Origin: Acidobacteriaceae bacterium
GTDB lineage: Bacteria > Acidobacteriota > Terriglobia > Terriglobales > Acidobacteriaceae
Direction of reading: 5' to 3'
Length of the DNA stretch: 12,710 nucleotides
Assembly (NCBI GenBank): GCA_025462785.1
Contig: JAOAPG010000178.1
Location: 1 to 12,710 of the forward strand
Shown here: in pieces, positions 7,150 through 12,710 of the stretch
Layout of the letters: each line of letters begins with the position of its first letter
Position numbering within the stretch: the first letter of the stretch is position 1
Made by a program: the position numbers and the translations under genes
The notes under the pieces: generated by a model
Seen by the model: the letters and a program-made list of their open reading frames with translations, nothing else
The model's database searches: none
Told to the model about the DNA's origin: nothing

Positions 7150-9426
7150 ATGAAGGCTAGAACTGCGTTGTCATTGGCTGTCATTGCACTGATCTCTGCC
7201 ACTGCCTTTGCCACTATTTTTGGTTCCGTTCGCGGAGTTATTCACGATCCGCAACATCGCCCCATTCAAGGTGCAATGGTGATGCTCAAGGCAAAATCGT
7301 CAGATTGGTCGAAGAGCACGACAACTAACGCCGCTGGCGAATTTCAAATAAACGCCGTGCCACTCGGCGAGTACTCGATTTCGGTGGCGAATCCCGGCTT
7401 TGTGCAGAGAGCGCAGGATGTTGCCGTCGAATCAGGCACCGAGCCAGTTGTGCATTTTCAATTGAAGATCGCGAGTGCCAATGAATCCGTAAATGTTACC
7501 GCTGAGTCGTCGGTTGCGCCAACTGATTCCGTCACACCTACCACGACCGTGAGTCGTACCGAGATTCAGCGAACACCGGGCGCGGATCGCACTAACAGTG
7601 TCGCCATGATCACTGACTATGTGCCGGGCGCGTACGTTACTCACGATCAACTTCACATTCGTGGGGGACATCAAACTAGCTGGCTCATTGATGGCGTCCC
7701 GGTGCCCAACACCAATATCGCCTCCAACCTCGGAGCGCAGTTTGATCCCAAGGACATTGACTATTTGGAGGTCCAACGTGGGAGTTACAGCGCGGCATTC
7801 GGCGACCGAACTTATGGTGTCTTTAACATTGCCCCACGTACTGGTTTTGAACGCAATAACGAGGCGGAGCTGATCACCAGTTTGGGAAACTTCTATCAGA
7901 CTAACGATCAGTTCAATTTCGGCAGTCACACCCAGCGCTTTGCTTACTATGCCAGCGTGAATGGAAATCGCAGTAATCTCGGTATCCAGACACCGGTTCC
8001 GCAGGTGGTTCACGACGCTGAGAATGGTTATGGGGGATTCGGTTCTCTTATTTTCAACGTCGATCCCGCAAACCAACTGCGTCTAGTGACGGCCCTGCGT
8101 AAAGATTTTTACCAGGTTCCCTATGATCCTTTCCCAAACGACATCGAGAATGCGCCAATTGCCGCGAACGGTTTTTCGGCGCAGTTTCCAAGCGTTGGTC
8201 TTCGAGATAGCGACCACGAATCGGATGCCATCGTGAACTTCTCATGGGTTCACACTTTCAATTCACAAATGCTCCTAACAGTTTCACCTTTTTTTCACTA
8301 CAACCGTGCAGCTTATGAAAGCTCGCCGAATGACTTTCCTGTAGCGAGCACCGATGACCGGAGCTCAACATATGGTGGTGGGCAAATAAGTTTCGCTGCG
8401 AACGTTGCAAAGAATAATATGCAGGTGGGTCTGTATAGTTTCTACCAGCAGGACAACGAACTGTTTGGCGCGGTCTTCAATGACGGCAGTGCTATGCCCT
8501 TTACGGATAAGGAGCACCCCTCCGGCAACCTTGAAGCCTTCTTCATTGATGACAAATTCAAGCCTTTTTCTTGGCTGACGCTAACAGCTGGAATGCGGCC
8601 TACGCACTTTTCCGGCGGAGTTACCGAGAACGCCATCAGTCCTCGGTTCGGCGCGGCCGTTGCGGTTCCACATTTGAATTGGGTATTCCGCGCTTTCTAT
8701 GGGCATTACTATCAGGCCCCGCCACTCATTACGGCCTCGGGACCTCTCTTGCAACTCGCCAATGGTAATAACCTGGGATTCATTCCGCTCCACGGCGAAC
8801 GCGATGAGGAACATCAGTTCGGAGTCACCATCCCTTACCATGGTTGGACTATCGATGCCGACAATTTCAGGACTAACGTCGTAAATTTCTTTGACCACAA
8901 CAATATCGGCGAATCGAACCTGTTCTTTCCAATCACGATCGAGCGAGCTGTAATTCGCGGATGGGAGCTAACTCTGCGCTCGCCCCGCATTGCGCACCGG
9001 GGACAGATTCATCTTGCCTATTCGAATCAAATCGCCGAGGGTGGCGGAGCCATCACCGGCGGATTGACTGATTTTGCGTTGCCAGCAGGGCTTTCTCCGC
9101 TCGATCATGACCAGCGAAACACCCTTAATGTTGGCGGCGACCTCACCCTGCCTTGGCATAGTTATGCCAACACCAACGTCTACTACGGCTCTGGCTTCAC
9201 CAACGCTTTCCCGGGACAACCGTATCCGGGAAATTACCTCCCGCAACATACCACCTTCGATCTCTCTCTCGGAAAGGACTTTGGGGAGCGCATCTCGGCG
9301 TCTGTCAACGCGCTTAACGTAGCCAATCGCCGTGTCGAGTTGGATAATAGCGTAACCTTTGGCGGTTTCCATTGGAATGAACCGAGGGAAATTTACGTGG
9401 AACTACGTTACAAGTTTCACTACTGA
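7150..9426 (+). CDS. TonB-dependent receptor 2 with N-terminal carboxypeptidase-regulatory domain
   Basis: Complete outer-membrane TonB-dependent receptor of 758 aa. Residues 1-21 are a clean signal peptide (MKARTALSLAVIALISATAFA). An Ig-like CarboxypepD_reg domain spans about 24-108 ('GSVRGVIHDPQHRPIQGAMV', 'GEFQINAVPLGEYSISV'). The plug covers about 115-232 with 'LHIRGGHQTSWLIDGVPVPNTN' cut here by the strand pattern at 168-189, 'DIDYLEVQRGSY' and 'FGDRTYGVFNI'. The barrel runs to the C-terminal 'YVELRYKFHY', whose aromatic ending fits BAM-dependent insertion. The plug matches acidobacterial receptors I remember, but the ligand is unknown. The cytosine deaminase gene starts 26 nt later, so the two are probably cotranscribed. 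The Cys/His-rich gene precedes it. It is only broadly similar to receptor 1, so a recent tandem duplication is unlikely. Confidence 0.93.
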   Translation: MKARTALSLAVIALISATAFATIFGSVRGVIHDPQHRPIQGAMVMLKAKSSDWSKSTTTNAAGEFQINAVPLGEYSISVANPGFVQRAQDVAVESGTEPVVHFQLKIASANESVNVTAESSVAPTDSVTPTTTVSRTEIQRTPGADRTNSVAMITDYVPGAYVTHDQLHIRGGHQTSWLIDGVPVPNTNIASNLGAQFDPKDIDYLEVQRGSYSAAFGDRTYGVFNIAPRTGFERNNEAELITSLGNFYQTNDQFNFGSHTQRFAYYASVNGNRSNLGIQTPVPQVVHDAENGYGGFGSLIFNVDPANQLRLVTALRKDFYQVPYDPFPNDIENAPIAANGFSAQFPSVGLRDSDHESDAIVNFSWVHTFNSQMLLTVSPFFHYNRAAYESSPNDFPVASTDDRSSTYGGGQISFAANVAKNNMQVGLYSFYQQDNELFGAVFNDGSAMPFTDKEHPSGNLEAFFIDDKFKPFSWLTLTAGMRPTHFSGGVTENAISPRFGAAVAVPHLNWVFRAFYGHYYQAPPLITASGPLLQLANGNNLGFIPLHGERDEEHQFGVTIPYHGWTIDADNFRTNVVNFFDHNNIGESNLFFPITIERAVIRGWELTLRSPRIAHRGQIHLAYSNQIAEGGGAITGGLTDFALPAGLSPLDHDQRNTLNVGGDLTLPWHSYANTNVYYGSGFTNAFPGQPYPGNYLPQHTTFDLSLGKDFGERISASVNALNVANRRVELDNSVTFGGFHWNEPREIYVELRYKFHY

Positions 9427-9442
9427 ACTTTCACTATTAAAC

Positions 9443-9446
9443 AGGG
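9443..9446 (+). promoter_or_regulatory. Ribosome binding site deciding the deaminase start
   Basis: AGGG in AGGGTGGG lies 6 nt before ATG 9453 but only 3 nt before the adjacent in-frame GTG 9450. The spacing favours ATG 9453. Confidence 0.6.
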
Positions 9447-9452
9447 TGGGTG

Positions 9453-9908
9453 ATGAAAGCTGAATCGAAGTATCCCGCGATGCTCGATGGTGCACTCGCT
9501 GAAGCCCGCAAAGGCTTGGCTGAAGGCGGTATTCCTATTGGGGCGGCGATCTTCAACGAGGGCGGCCAGCTCGTCGGCAGCGGGCACAACCGTCGCGTCC
9601 AGAATGGGGATCCCTCGATGCATGGCGAGACGGACGCCTTCCGCAATGCTGGTCGTCAGCGCAGCTATCGCAATCTAATTATGGTTACTACTCTGGCTCC
9701 TTGCTGGTATTGCAGTGGCCTGGTGCGGCAGTTTGGATTTGGCACGGTAATCGTTGGAGAAAGCCGTAACTTCCAGGGCGGGATTGATTGGCTCCGCTCG
9801 TTGAGCGTGCGCGTGGTCGATCTCGATTCAGAGGAATGCGTTTCGTTGCTCGCGAAATATATAAAAGAAAACCCGGCAATATGGAACGAGGACATCGGGG
9901 AGGAATGA
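9453..9908 (+). CDS. Cytosine deaminase, yeast Fcy1 type (CDA-fold nucleoside/nucleobase deaminase)
   Basis: A 151-aa zinc deaminase that should convert cytosine to uracil and ammonia in the cytosol (pyrimidine salvage). The active site is visible: His57 and catalytic Glu59 in 'MHGET', and zinc ligands Cys84 and Cys87 in 'LAPCWYCSG'. Beyond the general deaminase pattern it follows Saccharomyces Fcy1 closely: 'GGIPIGAAIFNEGG', 'GHNRR' (Asn46, matching Fcy1 Asn51), 'VIVGESRNF', and the C-terminal 'ENPAIWNEDIGEE' against yeast ERPQDWFEDIGE, whose Trp and Asp (here Trp144, Asp147) close over the base. This makes it distinct from bacterial CodA (amidohydrolase fold) and from TadA. Its stop lies 6 nt from the convergent recX stop. 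It is probably translated from the same mRNA as receptor 2. Family and fold are secure; activity on cytosine rather than a related base is inferred. Confidence 0.92.
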   Translation: MKAESKYPAMLDGALAEARKGLAEGGIPIGAAIFNEGGQLVGSGHNRRVQNGDPSMHGETDAFRNAGRQRSYRNLIMVTTLAPCWYCSGLVRQFGFGTVIVGESRNFQGGIDWLRSLSVRVVDLDSEECVSLLAKYIKENPAIWNEDIGEE

Positions 9909-9914
9909 ACGCGT

Positions 9915-10448
9915 CTATTCCAGCTCACTCTCGAATGCGGTGAGTGTCTCGTCGTCTATATCCCATTTCTTTAAAATTACGAAAATCGTCTTGGCTGCAA
10001 AGCCTGCTCGCGTAAGTTGTCGGAACACCTTCGCCGCCTCCTTCTGATTATTCGGCTTTACCAGCCGCTTGCGGCGGAGATACTCGCGCGCTTGCTTCTC
10101 GTCACTGACTTCGTCGTAGGTTGATTCGACAGCTTTCTCGATCACCTCGCCGTGTACTCCCTTGATCTTCAGCTCGGTAATCACACGTCTACGTCCGAAT
10201 TTCTCATTGTCTCGCCGGAACGAGGAATAGGCGGCAGCGTACTTTGCGTCGTTGAGATATCCCTGGTCTTTGAGGCGGCGGATGACAAGTTCAACAAGAA
10301 CCTGTCCGTATTCCGTGTCCGCTTCAACTCGGGGACGCAGCAAGCGCTTAAGTTCGGCTACCGAACGCATACGACGGCTCAGCGCTCCAACCGCGTATTC
10401 ATAAAGCACATCTTCCGAATCAGTTTTTTGCGGACGGGGAAATGCCAT
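9915..10448 (-). CDS. recX: Regulatory protein RecX
   Basis: RecX binds the RecA filament and limits its strand-exchange and coprotease activity. The 177-aa, all-helical, strongly charged protein shows the repeating three-helix RecX units: 'EYAVGALSRRMRSVAELKRLL' (about 17-37), 'RRLKDQGYLNDAKYAAAYSSFR' split across about 57-78, the 'GRRRVITELKIKGV' unit (about 85-98), and C-terminal 'FRQLTRAGFAAKTIFVILKKW'. YLND and R-rich turns are the family hallmarks. recA is not in the window, so it is unlinked or lies elsewhere. The divergent neighbour is the STAS gene, 137 nt away. The start at 10448 is the first Met before the conserved core. I looked for a LexA box upstream and saw none I could defend. 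Confidence 0.95.
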   Translation of the reverse strand: MAFPRPQKTDSEDVLYEYAVGALSRRMRSVAELKRLLRPRVEADTEYGQVLVELVIRRLKDQGYLNDAKYAAAYSSFRRDNEKFGRRRVITELKIKGVHGEVIEKAVESTYDEVSDEKQAREYLRRKRLVKPNNQKEAAKVFRQLTRAGFAAKTIFVILKKWDIDDETLTAFESELE

Positions 10449-10585
10449 AGCTACATAACCTTAGCTCACCAGCGAACAATTATGCAGGAGTTTGACCTTA
10501 AATTGTTCCCGGTTGTGGTGACATTGGGAACCTTTTCCCGTCTATCTTCGTAACAAGATCAGGGCAACAAAGTCAGGAGCTGGTT
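10449..10585. promoter_or_regulatory. Divergent promoter region between recX and the STAS gene, with a GTTCCC/GGGAAC repeat
   Basis: This 137-bp gap must carry both promoters. TTGACC at 10492-10497 could be a plus-strand -35 element, but no good -10 follows at 16-18 bp. GTTCCC (10505-10510) and GGGAAC (10526-10531) form a perfect 6-bp inverted repeat with a 15-nt loop, followed by CTTTT. It may be an operator or a leader hairpin. Confidence 0.35.
10575..10579 (+). promoter_or_regulatory. Ribosome binding site of the STAS gene
   Basis: AGGAG stands 6 nt before ATG 10586, an ideal spacing that fixes the start of the STAS protein. Confidence 0.75.
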
Positions 10586-10960
10586 ATGCTGGAATTGCGA
10601 ACTGAAAGTTCAGGCAATGTGACGGTTGTTCGATGCGCCGGGAGAATTGTTCACGGGGAAGAGGCAGACAGTTTGCGGAACGTGGTTCTTTCGGCTGAGA
10701 ACGCGCGCATTATCGTGCTGGACTTGTCCGAGCTGGAATCGATTGATGCCGGCGGACTCTCGGAACTTGTCCTCCTGCATCAGTGGACGAAAGCGCACAA
10801 CGTTGAACTCCAGTTGGTGAATCCGTCGCGCTTTGTTTTTGAAATGTTTGCCAGGACTGGATTAGATCGCGTGTTCGAAATTTCGTCGTTTCGGCAGGCA
10901 CTCTGGGTATTGAGCGGCGCCGATTGTGCGAGAGCTGAATTGGCAGCGGCTGGACGATAA
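10586..10960 (+). CDS. Single-domain STAS protein (anti-sigma-factor-antagonist-like) lacking the phospho-Ser
   Basis: A 124-aa cytosolic STAS domain of the SpoIIAA/RsbV type, proteins that release a sigma factor or other partner by binding its kinase-like anti-sigma factor. The fold pattern is clear: strand 'GNVTVVRCAGRIV', helix 'EADSLRNVV', strand 'ARIIVLDLSELESID', helix 'GGLSELVLLHQWTKAH', strand 'VELQLVNP', helix 'FVFEMFARTGL' and 'VFEIS'. In SpoIIAA and RsbV a Ser follows the Asp of the switch (DSxGL) and is phosphorylated by the partner kinase. Here the motif is D54-A55-G56-G57-L58, so that control is missing. It may be constitutively active, or work as a scaffold. No anti-sigma kinase gene is adjacent. 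The last 13 residues are an Ala-rich tail beyond the domain. Confidence 0.92.
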   Translation: MLELRTESSGNVTVVRCAGRIVHGEEADSLRNVVLSAENARIIVLDLSELESIDAGGLSELVLLHQWTKAHNVELQLVNPSRFVFEMFARTGLDRVFEISSFRQALWVLSGADCARAELAAAGR

Positions 10961-10970
10961 GGGAGGCGAT

Positions 10971-10996
10971 GACGCTAGACTTGGCGCCCTAGCGTC
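10971..10996. terminator. 8-bp inverted repeat between convergent STAS and pilT genes, possible bidirectional terminator
   Basis: GACGCTAG (10971-10978) and CTAGCGTC (10989-10996) are a perfect 8-bp inverted repeat around a 10-nt loop that itself holds GGCGCC. One arm contains the pilT stop codon (10989-10991) and the other starts 10 nt after the STAS stop. Placement suggests termination for both genes, but neither side has a T-run, so it may rely on hairpin stability alone or have another role. Confidence 0.5.
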
Positions 10997-12113
10997 CGCC
11001 GTATCCTGCCGATTGCATCGAATTTTTCGAAGCGTCGCTGGTTGAAGAAATACCTTGCATGCGTAACTTGAAATCGTCCGCGTTCGATGCATTTTCCAAA
11101 GCAGTGTCGTAATTGACCAGTCCCGCCTGAAATAAATCCCACAGCGATTGATCGAAGGTCTGCATGCCGTATTGCGAAGTGCCCGCGGCTATGGCATCGC
11201 GAACCGCCCGCGTTTTTTCCGGCACGAGAATACACTCGCGAATATAAGCCGTATTAATCATTACTTCGACTGCCGGAACCCGACCGTCTCCGTCGCAGCG
11301 TCTTACCAGTCGTTGGCTGATGACGGCGCGCAACACGGCCGCTAGCTGCAGGCGTATTTGCTTCTGCTCAGGTGGAGGGAATACCGCAATAATACGGTTG
11401 ATGGTTTCGACCGCGTCCAGGGTATGCAAGGTCGAGAACACCATGTGACCAGTTTCCGCAGCGTGAAGAGCAGTGCTAATGGTTTCCATGTCGCGCATTT
11501 CGCCAACTAGAATGACATCGGGATCCTGCCGAAGCGATGCGCGTAGGGCTGCTGAAAAAGTTGGTGTATCCACCTCAATCTCACGCTGATTGACGTAGCC
11601 TTTTTTGTCGCGGTGCAAAAACTCAATCGGATCTTCAATAGTAATAATATGTTCGGCCCGCGTGGAATTAATGCGATCGACCATCGCGGCCAACGTGGTC
11701 GATTTACCAGAGCCCGTCACGCCAGTGACCAGGATCAATCCGCGTGGCATGTCGCAAACTTGTTCAACGATCTTGGGCAAGTAGAGTTCGTCGAGCGCGC
11801 GAATTTTGGTGGGAATCATACGAAGAACCAGTCCCACATTACCGCGCTGCTGAAATACGTTCACACGAAAGCGGCCTAAGCCGGCCACACCGTAGGCCAT
11901 ATCGATTTCAGTAGTTTCTTTAAATTTCTGCTTCTGCCGCGCTGACATCATGCTGAACGCCATTGTCAGCATGTCCTCGGCGCTGATGCGTGGCTGTTCG
12001 GTTAATGGGTGCAACTCGCCATCGACACGTAGATGTGGATAGTTACCGACTTTAAGGTGCAAGTCGGACGCACGGCGCTCCATGGCAATTCGCAGCAGAT
12101 CATCGATGTTCAT
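10989..12113 (-). CDS. pilT: Type IV pilus retraction ATPase PilT
   Basis: Hexameric cytoplasmic ATPase that drives pilus retraction for twitching motility and DNA uptake. From the chosen start it is 374 aa, the normal PilT length. The N-terminal domain begins 'MNIDDLLRIAMERRASDLHL', the classic PilT opening, with 'DLHLKVG' and 'RFRVNVFQQRG'. The ATPase core shows Walker A GVTGSGKST (131-139), the Asp box 'ITIEDPIEF' (157-165), Walker B 'DPDVILVGEMRD' (197-208, Glu205) and the His box 'GHMVFSTLHTLDA' (222-234). An in-frame GTG/TTG-type start giving 18 more residues upstream (to 12167) is rejected because it precedes the conserved first residues; AGGGAG lies about 12 nt before ATG 12113. The C-terminal region reads 'AVRDAIAAG' where many PilTs have the AIRNLIRE motif. 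No other pilus gene is in the window. It faces the STAS gene tail to tail. Confidence 0.95.
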   Translation of the reverse strand: MNIDDLLRIAMERRASDLHLKVGNYPHLRVDGELHPLTEQPRISAEDMLTMAFSMMSARQKQKFKETTEIDMAYGVAGLGRFRVNVFQQRGNVGLVLRMIPTKIRALDELYLPKIVEQVCDMPRGLILVTGVTGSGKSTTLAAMVDRINSTRAEHIITIEDPIEFLHRDKKGYVNQREIEVDTPTFSAALRASLRQDPDVILVGEMRDMETISTALHAAETGHMVFSTLHTLDAVETINRIIAVFPPPEQKQIRLQLAAVLRAVISQRLVRRCDGDGRVPAVEVMINTAYIRECILVPEKTRAVRDAIAAGTSQYGMQTFDQSLWDLFQAGLVNYDTALENASNADDFKLRMQGISSTSDASKNSMQSAGYGGR

Positions 12114-12290
12114 GCGGACCAAAATCTCCCTGGGAACTTGTCTATGATGAACTGAAAGTGGGCCCAACCCAAGATGACCTTAGTTACTGGCCATTAGGCA
12201 GGTTGCTGGTATGGAGTACTCAAAGACAGAGAGCGAATTGCTTACGAGTAGCGCTGGAGGCTAAAGTTCAGTCAGTCCCAAAAAGATGGG

Positions 12291-12316
12291 CTTAGTCTAT
12301 GAACTTAGTCTATGAT
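12291..12316 (+). repeat. 13-bp tandem repeat with a -10-like element in front of the antitoxin gene
   Basis: CTTAGTCTATGA occurs at 12291-12302 and again at 12304-12315, giving a 13-bp period. The second copy ends in TATGAT (12311-12316), close to the TATAAT consensus and only 6 bp before the antitoxin ATG at 12323. No ribosome binding site precedes that ATG, so the transcript could be nearly leaderless. Autoregulated antitoxins of this family bind repeats at such positions, so the repeat may be an operator. No matching -35 element is evident. Confidence 0.5.
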
Positions 12317-12322
12317 CCCATC

Positions 12323-12610
12323 ATGGAAGTCAATATCCATGAAGCGAAAACTCATCTTTCTCGTTTGCTTCAACGAGTGGCCCAGGGCGAAGAGGTGACG
12401 ATCGCCCGTGCGGGCGTGCCTGTCGCGCGACTGGTTGCGGTAGAAAATAAGCCAAAAATTCGTCCCCTCGGATTCGCGCGCGGTGCAGTGTGGGTTGCCG
12501 AGGATTTCGACGCTCCCTTGCCAGCCGACCTACTCGCCGGCTTTTATGGTGGTGAGATTCCGAAGGTCGACAAATTGAACGAACCGAAAAGAAGACGGAA
12601 ACGCAAGTGA
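12323..12610 (+). CDS. Type II antitoxin, Phd/YefM family
   Basis: A 95-aa antitoxin that would neutralise the PIN toxin encoded immediately after it and repress its own promoter as a complex. The N-terminal DNA-binding and dimer domain is typical: 'MEVNIHEAKTHLSRLLQRV', then 'GEEVTIARAGVPVARLVAV' (about residues 22-40). The C-terminal toxin-binding part includes 'DFDAPLPADLLAGFYGG' (about 61-77). I chose ATG 12323 because conserved sequence begins there; ATG 12299 would add eight residues encoded inside a promoter-proximal repeat. The last ~18 residues are a Lys/Arg-rich extension ending KRRRKRK, beyond the point where related antitoxins usually stop. Its stop overlaps the toxin start (GTGA), which signals translational coupling. 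Confidence 0.93.
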   Translation: MEVNIHEAKTHLSRLLQRVAQGEEVTIARAGVPVARLVAVENKPKIRPLGFARGAVWVAEDFDAPLPADLLAGFYGGEIPKVDKLNEPKRRRKRK

Positions 12611-12710
12611 AGTATCTTCTGGATACGATGGTTTGGATATGGAGTATCGATTCTGTCGAACGGATTGGGAATCGAGGGCGCGAGATTTTGGAGAATGGGC
12701 TGGAGGAGCT
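12607..12710 (+). CDS. PIN-domain toxin (VapC-like), truncated by the window end
   Basis: The first 34 codons of a probable VapC-type ribonuclease toxin. GTG 12607 overlaps the antitoxin TGA in the sequence GTGA. The protein begins MKYLLDTMVWIWSID, which matches the usual PIN opening MKYLLDTHVxLW with the first catalytic Asp at residue 6. It goes on with 'RGREILENGLEEL', the first helix of the domain. The remaining acidic residues lie outside the window. The common His of LLDTHV is Met here. PIN toxins cleave tRNA or rRNA; the target is not known. Confidence 0.85.
   Translation, partial: MKYLLDTMVWIWSIDSVERIGNRGREILENGLEE

Noticed and set aside
7432..8076. 214-codon antisense open frame inside receptor 2
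   Set aside because: The opposite strand encodes unmistakable plug and barrel sequence; the antisense product has no family features.
4280..9426. The two receptors as a recent tandem duplication
   Set aside because: They share architecture but little sequence identity in signal peptide, plug or barrel.
12114..12167. 18-codon extension of PilT
   Set aside because: Conserved PilT proteins begin at the MNIDDLL-like sequence, which starts at 12113.

Overview
The window looks like a chromosomal segment of an Acidobacteriota bacterium, probably Terriglobia and close to the Koribacter/Sulfotelmatobacter group. The evidence is two TonB-dependent receptors that open with a carboxypeptidase-regulatory-like domain, a right-handed beta-helix protein with the C-terminal NWWG...PWLT ending common in that phylum, a PilT of acidobacterial style, and moderate GC content. 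This assignment is an inference from recalled protein families. No rRNA, tRNA, CRISPR array or insertion sequence was found.

Left part (1-3920): an exported parallel beta-helix protein (+) is followed by inverted repeats. Next comes a fold-type I PLP aminotransferase (+). It is convergent with a minus-strand pair, secG and then an MBL-fold hydrolase of the glyoxalase II type, separated by a 7-bp hairpin. The region 3921-4279 carries no gene and is the probable control region for both flanking transcription units.

Middle part (4280-9908): a 5.6-kb run of same-strand genes with gaps of 70, 77 and 26 nt. It holds TonB-dependent receptor 1, whose last 77 codons are split off by a -1 frameshift near 6380; a 128-aa exported Cys/His-rich protein; TonB-dependent receptor 2; and a yeast Fcy1-like cytosine deaminase. 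This may be one outer-membrane uptake locus. Metal handling (from the Cys/His protein) or nucleobase salvage (from the deaminase) are both hypotheses; the substrate cannot be read from the sequence.

Right part (9915-12710): recX (-) meets the deaminase tail to tail and is divergent from a single-domain STAS protein (+) with Ala at the usual phospho-Ser position. The STAS gene converges on pilT (-), with a perfect 8-bp inverted repeat overlapping the pilT stop. The window ends in a type II toxin-antitoxin pair: a Phd/YefM antitoxin with a 13-bp tandem repeat just upstream, and the first 34 codons of a PIN-domain (VapC) toxin whose GTG start overlaps the antitoxin stop.

No clearly new multi-gene system is proven. 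The points most worth checking are the Cys/His gene between two receptors, the receptor-deaminase linkage, the frameshift, and three conserved enzyme or signalling families lacking a usual key residue or motif.
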